From Sphingopyxis sp. (GTDB lineage: Bacteria > Pseudomonadota > Alphaproteobacteria > Sphingomonadales > Sphingomonadaceae): DNA of 38,591 nucleotides. A program made the position numbers and the translations under genes. Below the pieces are notes generated by a model. It saw only the letters and a list, made by a program, of their open reading frames with translations. It was not told the DNA's origin and did not search any database. This document shows, piece after piece, positions 1 through 8,686 of the stretch. Every line of letters starts with the position of its first letter. The stretch's first letter is position 1. The stretch covers positions 1 through 38,591 of the forward strand of contig NZ_JAOZVW010000099.1 of assembly GCF_025869345.1 (NCBI RefSeq). Reading direction: 5' to 3'.

Positions 1-95
1 GCGGGGGCTTAAACCCCTTAATTGGGAGCCATGCCAACAAATCCAGCGCGTTTTACGATACTCTGTTTTGCTTCGCTCCGCTCGCAATGACAAGC
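1..95. repeat. Intergenic edge with a degenerate extragenic palindrome
   Basis: No gene is visible here. The stretch from about 41 to 93 carries a diverged copy of the repeat seen complete at 31923-31998 and 36331-36406; the recognisable part is TTGCTTCGCTCCGCTCGCAA at 73-92. It lies just downstream of the minus-strand carboxyltransferase gene and could act as a transcript 3' end, but it has no T-tract. Confidence 0.5.
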
Positions 96-1613
96 TTAGT
101 TGAGCACCCGCCACGCCAGCTCCGCAAACTCGCAGAGTAGCGGCCGCGTGTCCCGCGGATCGATAATATCCTCGACCCCGAATTTCTCCGCCGTCCGGAA
201 CGGCGAGCGCACGCGATTGAGCCGCTCCCGGATCGCCTCCAGATGCGCCGCCGGGTCCTCGGCGGCTTCGAGTTCGCTCTTGTAGGCGACCTCGACCCCG
301 CCCTCGATCGGCAGGCTGCCCCAGTCGCCCGAGGGCCAGGCGAAGCGATACTGGAATCGCTCGGCGTTCGACATCGCGCTCCCCGCGATCCCGTAAGCGC
401 GCCGTACCACCACGCTCGCGAGCGGCACCGTCGCGCGATAGATCGCGTTCATCGCCTGCACGCCATAGCGGATCGTCCCCGTCCGCTCGGCCTCGCCGCC
501 GATCATGAAGCCGGGGTTGTCGACGAGATGGACGATCGGCAGCCGGAACTGGTCGGCCAGCTTGACGAAGCGCTCGGCCTTCTCGCTCGTCTTCGCATCC
601 CACGATCCGCCCAAAAAAGAGGGATCGCTCGCGAGCACCGCGACCGGATACCCATCGAGCCGCGCAAAGGCGGTGATCGCCGCCCGCCCCCAGCGCGACC
701 CCATCTCGAAGAAACTGCCCTGGTCGAACACGGCATTCGCAATCCGCCGCATCGAATAGACCTGCTTCGCCTCGCGCGGCACGATCGACAGCAAAGCCTC
801 CTCGCGCCGCCCCACGGGATCGCTGCACGCCGTCCGCGCCGCGCGGTCGTGGATCGACGACGGCAGATAGGAGAGGAACCGCCGCGCCGCCGCGAACGCC
901 TCCGCCTCGCTCGCCACCTCGTCGTCGACGACGCCGTTGCGCGTATGGACGTCGGTCCCGCCCAGCTCCTCGCGGTCGAGCGTGTCGCCGATCGCCGCCG
1001 CGACCGCCGGCCCCGCCGCGAAGAGCTGCGACAGCCCGCGCACCATGATGCTGTAATGGCTCGCGACGACCCGCGCCGCGCCCAGCCCCGCGGTCGGCCC
1101 CAATGCGAGCGCGACGACCGGTACGCAATCGAGATTGGCGATGATCTCGTGCCACCCCGGCACGTGCGGGATATAGGTATAGCCCATATCCTCGAGCGTC
1201 TTGACCGAGCCGCCGCCGCCGGTGCCGTCGATCATGCGGATCAGCGGCAGGCGATATTCGTGCGCCATCGCCTCGCACTGGATGAATTTCCGGTGCAGCG
1301 CCGCGTCGGCCGCGCCGCCGCGCACGGTGAAATCGTCGGCCGAGGCGACCACGGGCCGCCCGTCGATATTCGCGCGCCCGAAGATGAAATTGCTCGCGGC
1401 AAGGTCTTCGAGCTCGCCGTCGGGGCCATAGCTGCCACGCCCCGCGATCTTGCCGATCTCGCGAAAGCTCCCCGGATCGACGATCGCCGCGAGCCGCGCC
1501 CGCGCGTCCATCTTGCCGCGCCCATGCTGCCGCGCGACCTTCTCGGCCCCGCCCATCTTCTCGGCCATCGCCCGCCGCGCGGCGAGTTCGCCCACTTCTT
1601 TTTTCCAGCTCAT
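96..1613 (-). CDS. Acyl-CoA carboxylase, carboxyltransferase (beta) subunit
   Basis: Carboxyltransferase subunit of a biotin-dependent acyl-CoA carboxylase (propionyl-, methylcrotonyl- or geranyl-CoA type). It moves the carboxyl group from biotin to the acyl-CoA in the cytoplasm. The 505 aa show the two crotonase-like halves typical of PccB/MccB: an N-terminal half with a GTGGGGSVKTLEDMGYTYIP segment, and a C-terminal half with LVDNPGFMIGGEAERTGTIR, the carboxybiotin/oxyanion region. Start MSWKKEVGEL at 1613 was preferred because the upstream in-frame codons (to 1649) run into the divergent promoter region. No biotin carboxylase or biotin carrier gene lies next to it inside the window, so the substrate cannot be set from context; branched-chain amino acid or propionate breakdown is most likely. 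A possible LiuR-like operator sits in the divergent gap. Confidence 0.9.
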   Translation of the reverse strand: MSWKKEVGELAARRAMAEKMGGAEKVARQHGRGKMDARARLAAIVDPGSFREIGKIAGRGSYGPDGELEDLAASNFIFGRANIDGRPVVASADDFTVRGGAADAALHRKFIQCEAMAHEYRLPLIRMIDGTGGGGSVKTLEDMGYTYIPHVPGWHEIIANLDCVPVVALALGPTAGLGAARVVASHYSIMVRGLSQLFAAGPAVAAAIGDTLDREELGGTDVHTRNGVVDDEVASEAEAFAAARRFLSYLPSSIHDRAARTACSDPVGRREEALLSIVPREAKQVYSMRRIANAVFDQGSFFEMGSRWGRAAITAFARLDGYPVAVLASDPSFLGGSWDAKTSEKAERFVKLADQFRLPIVHLVDNPGFMIGGEAERTGTIRYGVQAMNAIYRATVPLASVVVRRAYGIAGSAMSNAERFQYRFAWPSGDWGSLPIEGGVEVAYKSELEAAEDPAAHLEAIRERLNRVRSPFRTAEKFGVEDIIDPRDTRPLLCEFAELAWRVLN

Positions 1614-1633
1614 GACAGCGAAGCTAACTGACG

Positions 1634-1649
1634 TTGACGGAAACGTCAT
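1634..1649. promoter_or_regulatory. Inverted repeat in divergent promoter region, LiuR-like operator candidate
   Basis: TTGACGGAAACGTCAT lies between the divergent starts at 1613 and 1670. Extended to 1632 it forms ACGTTGACGGAAACGT, with facing ACGTT/AACGT arms. The ACG-AACGT layout resembles operators of MerR-family LiuR regulators that control acyl-CoA carboxylase and branched-chain degradation genes. That would fit the neighbour, but the match is from memory and not scored. Confidence 0.3.
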
Positions 1650-1669
1650 GCAAAACCTATCGTGCGGCC

Positions 1670-2173
1670 ATGACCCGCCTCATCGCCCTCCCGCTCGCCG
1701 CCTTCCTGCTCCTGCCCGCCGCCGCCGCGGCAGGCGAAGCCCGCCCGATGGCCGGCGTCGCCGAGCCCTACAAGACCGACGCCTTCGACCCCGACACCGA
1801 TTTTATGAAAGCGATCGATGCCGCGCTCGCCGACGCGGCGGCTTCGGGCAAGCATGTCCTGCTCATCATGGGAACCAACGGCTGCCACGACAGCGCGTGG
1901 CTCGCCAATCTGATCGCGACCGATCGCTTCGCACCGGTGCGCGAGAAATACGAGATCGTCTTCGCCGACATCGGCATGCCGCAGGTCGAGGGCCTCGGCC
2001 GCAACCCCGAAATCCCGGGACGCTTCGGCTTCACGATCAAAGGCACCCCGACGGTCGCGATCCTCGACGCCGAGGGCCATGTGCTGAACCGCAAGGCGGC
2101 GCCCAAATGGCGCAACGCCGCGAGCCGCAGCGATGACGAAATCTATACCGAACTGATGGAAGAGGAAGAATGA
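1670..2173 (+). CDS. Exported thioredoxin-fold protein with a CxxS active-site variant
   Basis: Predicted 167-aa exported protein. Start at 1670 gives a clean signal peptide (MTRLIALPLAAFLLLPAAAA then AGEA); an in-frame TTG at 1634 would spoil it. The mature part has a thioredoxin-like layout: a strand ending in HVLLIMGTNGC, the motif CHDS where thioredoxins have CxxC, and a GTPTVAI segment matching the cis-proline loop. With a single cysteine it may bind or isomerise rather than oxidise thiols. Its stop overlaps the SDR start (ATGA at 2170-2173), so the two are translationally coupled. The exact role is unknown. Confidence 0.75.
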   Translation: MTRLIALPLAAFLLLPAAAAAGEARPMAGVAEPYKTDAFDPDTDFMKAIDAALADAAASGKHVLLIMGTNGCHDSAWLANLIATDRFAPVREKYEIVFADIGMPQVEGLGRNPEIPGRFGFTIKGTPTVAILDAEGHVLNRKAAPKWRNAASRSDDEIYTELMEEEE

Positions 2174-2946
2174 TGGCAGACATCGATCTCGCGGGCCGCA
2201 CCGCGCTCGTCACCGGCGCGTCGCGCGGCATCGGCCGCGGCATCGCGCTCGCGCTGGCGAAGGCGGGCGCCGACGTCGCGGTCAATTATACGCGCGATGG
2301 CGAAGCCGCCGCCGAAACCGTCGCCGCCATCGCCGCGCTCGGCCGCAAGGCCAAGGCCTATCAGGCTTCGGTCGCCGACGAGGACGCCTCCGCCGCGATG
2401 ATCGCCGCGATCGCGGCCGACTTCGGCCCGCTCTCGATCCTGATCAACAATGCCGGCGTCGCCAGCCGCGGCAAGACCGTTGCCGACACCGACGCCGCCG
2501 AGGTCGAGAAATTGCTCGCGATCCACGCCGTCGGGGCGCACCGCATCTCGCGCCTCGCGCTGCCGCAGCTTCGCCAGCATGATCGCAGCGACATCATCGT
2601 CATCTCGAGCGTCGCGACGCTCGGCCACGCGGCGAACGGCGCGCCCTATAATATGGCGAAGGCGGCGGGCGAGGCGCTGGCGCTCACCCTCGCCAAGGAA
2701 GAGGTCCGCAGCGGCGTCCGCGTCAACATCGTCGCGCCGTCGCTGACCGTCAGCGATATGGGCGAACGCCTCGCGCGCGCGATCACCGGCGGCGACATCC
2801 ACGATCTCGACGCGCGATTCCCCTTCGGCCGCGTCCCCACCCCCGACGATGTCGCCGCGGCGGTGCTCTGGTTCGTCAGCGACGCAAACCCCTATTGCTC
2901 GGGGCAGAAACTCAACATCGACGGCGCCGGGCAGGCACGCTTTTGA
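2170..2946 (+). CDS. Short-chain dehydrogenase/reductase (SDR) family oxidoreductase
   Basis: Classical 258-aa SDR, NAD(P)H-dependent and cytoplasmic. It shows the nucleotide-binding TGASRGIG at residues 15-22, NNAG at 93-96, catalytic Ser (SS at 146-147), Tyr160 and Lys164 in YNMAK, and a C-terminal NIDGAGQARF tail like FabG-type reductases. The start overlaps the upstream stop by ATGA, with a purine-rich GGAAGA just before it. It resembles 3-oxoacyl-ACP/acyl-CoA reductases, but the substrate cannot be told from sequence. A perfect extragenic palindrome follows at 2970-2998. Confidence 0.92.
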   Translation: MMADIDLAGRTALVTGASRGIGRGIALALAKAGADVAVNYTRDGEAAAETVAAIAALGRKAKAYQASVADEDASAAMIAAIAADFGPLSILINNAGVASRGKTVADTDAAEVEKLLAIHAVGAHRISRLALPQLRQHDRSDIIVISSVATLGHAANGAPYNMAKAAGEALALTLAKEEVRSGVRVNIVAPSLTVSDMGERLARAITGGDIHDLDARFPFGRVPTPDDVAAAVLWFVSDANPYCSGQKLNIDGAGQARF

Positions 2947-2969
2947 CAAACCGCTGGATTTCGTTTCTT

Positions 2970-2998
2970 CGTCACCCCGGACTTGATCCGGGGTGACG
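2970..2998. repeat. Extragenic palindrome (CCCCGGACTTGATCCGGGG family)
   Basis: Perfect hairpin with arms of 12 bases (CGTCACCCCGGA / TCCGGGGTGACG) and loop CTTGA, between the SDR and peptidase genes. Related copies lie at 13668-13746, 16349-16418 and 37491-37570. There is no T-run, so it is a dispersed repeat rather than a classical terminator. Confidence 0.9.
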
Positions 2999-3033
2999 AG
3001 AGAGGGCAATCCAATGAAGATGAGATCGATCGC

Positions 3034-4632
3034 ATGAAATTCATCACCGCCGCCGCCCTCGCGCTGACCCTCGCCGGCTGCGCCACCGCGCAGTCGAAGG
3101 AAGCGCGCCCCGCGACCGAAAAGCCCGTCCCCGACGCACCGATGTTCGCGCCCACCGAGGTCGAGAGTCGCGGCTCGGTGACCGTCGGCGGCGTCGCCAT
3201 CCCCTATCGCGCGGTCGCGGGCACGCTCGTCATCCACCCCAAGGGCTGGGACGACACCGTCCCGATCGAGCGCAAGCGGGACAAGGACGCCGCCGAGGAC
3301 GTCCCGAACTCCGAAGCCTCGATGTTCTACACCGCCTATTTCAAGGAAGGCGCGCCCGCCGACAGCCGCCCCGTCACTTTCCTGTTCAACGGCGGTCCCG
3401 GCTCGCCGACGCTGTGGCTCCACATGGGCGCCTATGGCCCGGTGCGCGTCGAGACGCCCGATCTGGCGCACGGCAGCGCCCCCTATCGCACCGTCGCCAA
3501 CGACCAGAGCCTGCTCGACGTTTCCGACCTCGTCTTCGTCGATGCCCCCGGCACCGGCTTCAGCCGCGTCGCGGGCAAGGACAAGGACAAGGCCTGGTTC
3601 GGCGTCGATCAGGACATCCACGCCTTCACCGTCTTCGTCCGCGACTTCCTGTCAAAATACGGCCGCTGGAAATCGCCCAAATATCTTTATGGCGAAAGCT
3701 ATGGGACGATGCGCGCCGCGGGAATGACGCTCGCGCTGCAACGGCAGGACATCGACCTCAATGGCGTCATCCTGCTTTCGGACATATTGAACTGGGACCT
3801 GATCCCCGACGATCCGCAGCTTAATCCGGGCGTCGACCTCCCCTATGTGGTGTCGCTCCCGACCTATGCCGCGACCGCCTGGTATCACAAGCGCGCCGGG
3901 GCAGGCCGCGACCTCGCCTCGTGGCTCGCCGAGGCCGAGACTTTCGCGACCGGCGACTACACGCTCGCGCTGATGAAGGGCAACGACCTCAGCGACGCCG
4001 AGCGGCAGGCGGTCGCGGCGAAGCTCCACGCCTTCACCGGCCTCCCGGTCGACTATCTGCTGAGGACCAACCTCCGCATCGAATATGGCGCGCTGCAAAA
4101 GGAACTGCTCGCCGACAAGGGACTGACCACCGGCACGCTCGACACGCGCTTCACCGGCGCGACGCTCGATCCGTTGAGCAAGGTCGCGTCGAACGACCCG
4201 CAGGGCAGCGCGATCGGCGCGGCTTACACCGCCGCCTTCAACGACTATGTTCGCGGCACCTTGGGCTATGGCGCGGGGACGCATTATGAGGGCGGGCTCG
4301 ATGTCTATTCGAGCTGGGATTACAAGCACCGCCCGCCCGGCGCCGACCGCGCGCTGATCGCGCTTCCGAACGTGCTCCCCGACCTCGCGGTCGCGATGAA
4401 GCAGAATCCGAAAATGAAATTGCTCGTCACCGGCGGCTATTTCGACGTCTCGACCCCCTATTTCGCGGGCCGCTACGAATTGAGGCACCTGCCGGTGCCG
4501 AAGGAGTTGCAGGCGAACATCGCGTATAAATATTATTCCTCGGGCCACATGGTCTACGTAAACCCCGCGCTGCTCGGCGAGATGCACAGCGACGTCGCCG
4601 ACTTCATCCGGCGGACCGACGGGATCGAATAG
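3034..4632 (+). CDS. Serine carboxypeptidase-like (peptidase S10) lipoprotein
   Basis: 532-aa S10-family serine peptidase. Start at 3034 yields MKFITAAALALTLAGC, a lipoprotein signal with lipobox LAGC (Cys16), so it is expected on the periplasmic face of a membrane. Family marks are FNGGPGSPTLWLH (oxyanion region, about 118-130), DAPGTGFS (about 170-177), GESYGT with catalytic Ser222, a GYFDVSTPY segment giving the Asp, and SSGHMVYVN giving the His near the C-terminus. S10 enzymes remove C-terminal residues at acid pH; bacterial homologues of this size are mostly uncharacterised. The in-frame start at 2983 lies in the upstream palindrome and is rejected. Confidence 0.92.
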   Translation: MKFITAAALALTLAGCATAQSKEARPATEKPVPDAPMFAPTEVESRGSVTVGGVAIPYRAVAGTLVIHPKGWDDTVPIERKRDKDAAEDVPNSEASMFYTAYFKEGAPADSRPVTFLFNGGPGSPTLWLHMGAYGPVRVETPDLAHGSAPYRTVANDQSLLDVSDLVFVDAPGTGFSRVAGKDKDKAWFGVDQDIHAFTVFVRDFLSKYGRWKSPKYLYGESYGTMRAAGMTLALQRQDIDLNGVILLSDILNWDLIPDDPQLNPGVDLPYVVSLPTYAATAWYHKRAGAGRDLASWLAEAETFATGDYTLALMKGNDLSDAERQAVAAKLHAFTGLPVDYLLRTNLRIEYGALQKELLADKGLTTGTLDTRFTGATLDPLSKVASNDPQGSAIGAAYTAAFNDYVRGTLGYGAGTHYEGGLDVYSSWDYKHRPPGADRALIALPNVLPDLAVAMKQNPKMKLLVTGGYFDVSTPYFAGRYELRHLPVPKELQANIAYKYYSSGHMVYVNPALLGEMHSDVADFIRRTDGIE

Positions 4633-4650
4633 GACGAGGCCTTTGTAAAA

Positions 4651-4751
4651 AAGCTGCGTGCTCCCGCGAAGGCGGGAGCCCATCTCCGGCTGGTGCAAGA
4701 TGGAACCGACCGGAGATGGGTCCCCGCCTTCGCGGGGACACACGGCAGCTT
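4651..4751. repeat. Long imperfect inverted repeat of the CCCGCGAAGGCGGG type
   Basis: AAGCTGCGTG followed by CTCCCGCGAAGGCGGGAGC and CATCTCCGG forms the left arm. The right arm is CCGGAGATG, then CCCCGCCTTCGCGGGG and CACGGCAGCTT. It fills the gap between the peptidase and the transporter. Shorter relatives are at 28650-28677 and 35668-35819. Confidence 0.85.
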
Positions 4752-4785
4752 CATTAAGCACCAATCACACCCTACAGCCCCACCC

Positions 4786-5688
4786 ATGCGCCCCGATTCG
4801 CCCTCGCCGCTGATCCCCTTCCTCGTCGCCTGCGCGGGGATCGCGACCTATTCGGCGATGGACGTGCTGATGAAGGGGCTGTCGATCGGCATCGGCGCCT
4901 ATAATGCCGTGTTCTGGCGCACCGGCGCGGGCGCGCTGCTCAGCGGGGCGCTCTATTTCGCGATGCGCCCCGCGATGCCCGACGCGCCGACGATGCGCAT
5001 CCACGCATGGCGCGCGCTGTTCGTCGCGGGGATGGCGATCACCTTTTTCTGGGCGCTCGCGCGGCTGCCGATGGCCGAAGCCATCGCGCTCGCCTTCGTC
5101 GCGCCGCTGCTGACGCTCTACATGGCCGCGATTTTTCTGGGCGAAACGATCGGCCCGCGCTCGATCGCCGCTTCGATGCTCGGGCTGTGCGGCGTGGCCG
5201 TCATCGTCGCGGGCAAGCTCGGCGGCGGCGACTATGCGCCCGAGGCCTTGTGGGCGGTCGGCGCGGTATTCCTGTCGGCGGTCTTCTATGCCTATAATCT
5301 CATCCTCGCGCGACGGCAGGCGAAGATGGCGGGGCCGATGGAGATCGCCTTCTTCCAGAACCTGTTCGTGACGCTATTCCTCGCCGTGGGCGCGCCGTGG
5401 TTCGCCGTGGTGCCGGACGCGGGCCACGCCGCGCCTATTCTCGGCGCCGCCACCCTCGCGACGATCTCGCTGCTGTTCCTGAGCTGGGCCTATGCCCGCG
5501 CCGAGGCGCAGATTCTCGCGACGACCGAATATACCGGTTTCCTCTGGGCGATGACCTTCGGCTGGATCTTCTACAACGAGCCGGTCACCTGGCCGACGAT
5601 CGCCGGCGCGCTGCTGATCGTCGCCGCCTGCCTGATCGTCGCCCGCAAGACCCCGCACGGCGACCCGGTCGAACCCGCGGCGGCGTGA
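4786..5688 (+). CDS. DMT-superfamily (EamA) inner-membrane transporter
   Basis: 300-aa membrane protein made of two EamA repeats, about ten hydrophobic helices in all. The first repeat runs from LIPFLVACAGIATYSAMDVL to about residue 145 (LTLYMAAIFLGE..., GLCGVAVIVAG). The second ends with TEYTGFLWAMTFGWIFYNEP and a last helix before a charged tail. Such proteins export small metabolites (amino acids, purines and similar); the substrate cannot be read here. Start at 4786 was chosen because upstream in-frame codons lie in the inverted repeat at 4651-4751. It converges with the Sua5 gene across a MITE-like element. Confidence 0.9.
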   Translation: MRPDSPSPLIPFLVACAGIATYSAMDVLMKGLSIGIGAYNAVFWRTGAGALLSGALYFAMRPAMPDAPTMRIHAWRALFVAGMAITFFWALARLPMAEAIALAFVAPLLTLYMAAIFLGETIGPRSIAASMLGLCGVAVIVAGKLGGGDYAPEALWAVGAVFLSAVFYAYNLILARRQAKMAGPMEIAFFQNLFVTLFLAVGAPWFAVVPDAGHAAPILGAATLATISLLFLSWAYARAEAQILATTEYTGFLWAMTFGWIFYNEPVTWPTIAGALLIVAACLIVARKTPHGDPVEPAAA

Positions 5689-5695
5689 CCCACAA

Positions 5696-5716
5696 AAATA
5701 GGGACAGTCCCTATTT
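5696..5716. terminator. Perfect hairpin after the transporter gene, possible terminator
   Basis: AAATAGGGAC, one base, GTCCCTATTT: a perfect 10-bp stem starting 7 bases past the transporter stop. The arms end in A and T runs, which would suit termination in either direction. It directly abuts the MITE-like element. Confidence 0.5.
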
Positions 5717-5719
5717 AGT

Positions 5720-5866
5720 TTCACGCGGAGACGCGGAGGCGCGGAGATGTCGCGCTTGCCGCGAAGCGGCCTTTTCCTTCGACACTTCTTCTAAACGCAA
5801 TGCCGGGAGGAAATGGGGCCTGTCGGCCCAAATCTCCTTCTCCGCGCCTCCGCGTCTCCGCGTGAA
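5720..5866. mobile_element. MITE-like element copy 1 (27-bp perfect terminal inverted repeats)
   Basis: 147 bp. The left end at 5720-5746 (beginning TTCACGCGGAGACGCGG) is the exact reverse complement of the right end at 5840-5866. The 93-bp core aligns, in the opposite orientation, with the core of the element at 30993-31131, sharing CCGCGAAGCGG and CTG.CGG.CC blocks. No ORF or transposase is inside. It lies between two convergent genes. Confidence 0.75.
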
Positions 5867-5874
5867 CCAAAAAT

Positions 5875-6834
5875 TCACACCGCCGCGCGCGCGAGCCGGT
5901 CGTTGATCGCCGCGCCCAGCCCCGCGTCGGGAATCGCCGCCACCGCGATCTTCGGCTTCGCGCTCGCCGCGCCCGCGTGCAGCGCGTCGAACAGCCGCGC
6001 CGCCGCCTCGACCGCATCACCGCCCGCGCTGAGCTGATAGTCGCCCGCAAGCCCGCCGAACCCGATCCCGAACTCGTCGGCCTCGAACGCGGCGGCGTTC
6101 AGCCGCACCGGCTTGCCCGGCGCATAATGGCTCGCGAGCATCCCCGGCGCGACGACGTCGGCGCCCGCGCGCGCCGTCACCGCCAGCCCCGAAGCCTCCG
6201 CCAGCATCGCCGCGGTCACCGGCCCCGGCCGCAGCACCTGCACCGCGCCGTCCGCCACGCGCGCGATCGTCGATTCGACCCCCGCCGTCGTGGCGCCGTC
6301 GTCGATCACCAGCGCGATCCGCCCGTCGAGGCTGGCGACCACATGGCTTGCCTTCGTCGGGCTGATCCGCCCGCTCGCATTGGCGCTCGGCGCGGCGAGC
6401 GGCGCGCCGGTCGCTTCGAGCAGCGCCTGCATCGCGCGGTGCCCCGGCACGCGCAGCGCGATAGTGCCCAGCCCTGCGGTCGCGATGCTCGCCACCGGGC
6501 AATCATGGGTGCGCGGCACGACCAGCGTCAGCGGACCCGGCCAGAAAGCCCGGGCCAGCGCCCGCTCCGCTTCGCCGAACACGCCCAGCTTCTCCGCCGC
6601 CGCGAGCGACGGCACATGGACGATCAGCGGGTTGAAATCGGGCCGTCCCTTCGCGGCATAGATGCGCGCGACCGCCGCCGAGTCGCGCGCGTCGGCGGCA
6701 AGGCCGTAGACCGTCTCGGTCGGCACCGCGACCGGCAGCCCGCGCGCGATGCAGGCCGCCGCCCGCGAAACCGCGTCGGCGCCATAGGGACGAATTTCGG
6801 TCCCGGCGGGTTCGTTCGTTTGACCCTCGGCCAT
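5875..6834 (-). CDS. tsaC: L-threonylcarbamoyladenylate synthase (Sua5/YrdC family)
   Basis: 319-aa Sua5-type enzyme making threonylcarbamoyl-AMP from threonine, bicarbonate and ATP, the first step of t6A formation at position 37 of ANN-reading tRNAs. The YrdC domain (about 15-205) shows PTETVYGLAADA, the KGRP.FNPLIVHV block and the SAN segment APSANASGRISPT. The C-terminal part (about 230-315) is the Sua5 domain with SHYAPGKPVRL, so this is the long Sua5 form rather than short TsaC. Start at 6834. It diverges from the acyl-CoA dehydrogenase at 6886 with only 51 bp between the starts. Confidence 0.93.
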   Translation of the reverse strand: MAEGQTNEPAGTEIRPYGADAVSRAAACIARGLPVAVPTETVYGLAADARDSAAVARIYAAKGRPDFNPLIVHVPSLAAAEKLGVFGEAERALARAFWPGPLTLVVPRTHDCPVASIATAGLGTIALRVPGHRAMQALLEATGAPLAAPSANASGRISPTKASHVVASLDGRIALVIDDGATTAGVESTIARVADGAVQVLRPGPVTAAMLAEASGLAVTARAGADVVAPGMLASHYAPGKPVRLNAAAFEADEFGIGFGGLAGDYQLSAGGDAVEAAARLFDALHAGAASAKPKIAVAAIPDAGLGAAINDRLARAAV

Positions 6835-6885
6835 GCCGCGCTATAGCGCCGCCTGCAACGGAATCACCAGGAAAGTCGGCACCCC

Positions 6886-8628
6886 ATGACCTATACGCCG
6901 CCCACCACCGAACAGCTTTTCGTCCTCGGCCATATCGCAAGGATCGACGCGATGGCGGCGCACGAGACATTCGCCGCCGCGACCCCCGACATGGTCGAGG
7001 CGATCGTCACCGGAATCGGCGACTTCGCCGCCGAGGTTTATGCCCCGCTCAACCGCGTCGGCGACGTCCAGAATCCCAAATGGCAGGACGGCAAGGTCAC
7101 CATGCCCCCGGGCTTCAAGGAGGCTTACCGGCAGTTCGTCGAGGCAGGCTGGGGCAGCCTCGACGGCCCCGGCGAATATGGCGGGCAGAACCTGCCCTTC
7201 ACCCTCGCGACCGTGGTGATCGAGGCGCTCGGCACCGCCGACATGGGCTTCACATTGTGCAATATCCTGACCCCCGGCGCGATCCACGCGCTGATGGCCT
7301 ATGGCACCGAAGAACAGCGCCAAACCTGGCTCCCCAAGCTGATCACCGGCGCGTGGAACGGCACGATGAACCTCACTGAGCCGAGCGCGGGCAGCGACGT
7401 CGGCGCGCTCCGCTCGACCGCCGAAAAGGTGACGGAGGGACCGAACGCAGGCCTCTACCGGATCAAGGGCCAGAAGATCTTCATCACTTTCGGCGAGCAC
7501 GACCTCACCGACAATATCGTCCACCTCGTCCTCGCCCGCACCCCCGGCGCGCCCGAGGGGACGCGCGGCATCTCGCTCTTCCTCGTTCCCAAATACCGGC
7601 TCGACGCCGACGGCAATCCGACGATCCCGAACGGCGTCCATTGCGCCTCGATCGAGCATAAGCTCGGCATCCACGGCTCGCCGACCGCGGTGATGGTCTA
7701 TGGCGAGGGCGAGGACTGCCTGGGTGAGATCGTCGGCGACGAGATGGGCGGCATGAAGGCGATGTTCGTGATGATGAACAACGCCCGGCTGATGGTCGGC
7801 TGCCAGGGCGTCCAGATCGCCGAGCGCGCGACCCAGCAGGCGCAGCGCTACGCCGCCGAGCGCGTCCAGTCGTCGCTCGCGGGCTCGGCGGACCGCACCC
7901 CCGTGACGATCGGGCATCATCCCGACGTCAAGCGGATGCTGTGGCGGATGCGCGCGCAGACCGAGGCCGCGCGCGCGCTCATCTATTATGCGTCGGCGCA
8001 GACCGATTTCGGCAAGCTCGGGGACGAGACGGCGAAGCTGCGCGCCGACGTCCTCATCCCGCTCGCCAAGGCGCACGCGACCGACATCGGCTGCGAGGTC
8101 GCAAGCCTCGGCGTCCAGGTCCACGGCGGCATGGGCTTCATCGAGGAAACGGGCGCCGCGCAGCATTATCGCGACGCGCGCATCGCGCCCGTCTACGAAG
8201 GCACCAACGGCATCCAGGCCGCCGATCTCGTCGGGCGCAAGCTCGGCCTCGCGGGCGGCGACGGGGTGCGTTCGCTGATCGACGACATCGCGCACGGCGC
8301 CGCCGATTTCCCGCCGCTCGCCGAGCTGGCCGAAACCTGCCGCCACGTCACCGACTGGCTCGAACAGGCCTCGACGCCCGACCGGCTGGCGGGCAGCTAT
8401 CCCTATCTCACCATGCTCGCGACCGCGACCTGCGGCTGGCTGATGGCGTTGCAGAATCGCGCCGCGCGCGCCGCGCTCGACGCGGGCGAAGGCGACACCG
8501 CCTTCCTCGAGGCAAAGATCGCCTCGACGCGCTTCTATCTCGAACAGATCGTCCCGGCGGCCACCGGCCTCGCGGCCTCGGCGCTCGCCGGCGACGCCGC
8601 CCTCGCGCCGCTTCCTGCGATCGCCTGA
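6886..8628 (+). CDS. Acyl-CoA dehydrogenase, DmdC-like long form
   Basis: 580-aa flavin-dependent acyl-CoA dehydrogenase. Visible marks are an N-terminal extension before the usual domain, MNLTEPSAGSDVGALR (FAD-contact region), QKIFITFGEHDLT, VQVHGGMGFIEETG, and YEGTNGIQAADLVGRK, whose Glu is the likely catalytic base. The length and the extra C-terminal domain match the family that includes DmdC (3-methylmercaptopropionyl-CoA dehydrogenase) and fatty acyl-CoA homologues. No other DMSP genes are nearby, so general acyl-CoA oxidation is the safer call. A hairpin follows the stop at 8648-8668. Confidence 0.92.
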   Translation: MTYTPPTTEQLFVLGHIARIDAMAAHETFAAATPDMVEAIVTGIGDFAAEVYAPLNRVGDVQNPKWQDGKVTMPPGFKEAYRQFVEAGWGSLDGPGEYGGQNLPFTLATVVIEALGTADMGFTLCNILTPGAIHALMAYGTEEQRQTWLPKLITGAWNGTMNLTEPSAGSDVGALRSTAEKVTEGPNAGLYRIKGQKIFITFGEHDLTDNIVHLVLARTPGAPEGTRGISLFLVPKYRLDADGNPTIPNGVHCASIEHKLGIHGSPTAVMVYGEGEDCLGEIVGDEMGGMKAMFVMMNNARLMVGCQGVQIAERATQQAQRYAAERVQSSLAGSADRTPVTIGHHPDVKRMLWRMRAQTEAARALIYYASAQTDFGKLGDETAKLRADVLIPLAKAHATDIGCEVASLGVQVHGGMGFIEETGAAQHYRDARIAPVYEGTNGIQAADLVGRKLGLAGGDGVRSLIDDIAHGAADFPPLAELAETCRHVTDWLEQASTPDRLAGSYPYLTMLATATCGWLMALQNRAARAALDAGEGDTAFLEAKIASTRFYLEQIVPAATGLAASALAGDAALAPLPAIA

Positions 8629-8647
8629 AGGCGGCGGAAATCCTCGT

Positions 8648-8668
8648 CCTCTCGCACGATGCGAGAGG
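8648..8668. terminator. Perfect hairpin after the acyl-CoA dehydrogenase gene
   Basis: CCTCTCGCA, CGA loop, TGCGAGAGG. The 9-bp stem has no T-tract, so it may stabilise the 3' end or be a member of the CTCCCGCAAGCGGGAG repeat family rather than a true terminator. Confidence 0.4.
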
Positions 8669-8686
8669 GCGGGATGGGGCTCATGA

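Noticed and set aside
2143..3621. 492-aa minus-strand ORF opposite the SDR and peptidase
   Set aside because: Shadow of well-supported genes; composition (long Asp/Arg/Gly runs) is typical of antisense translation.
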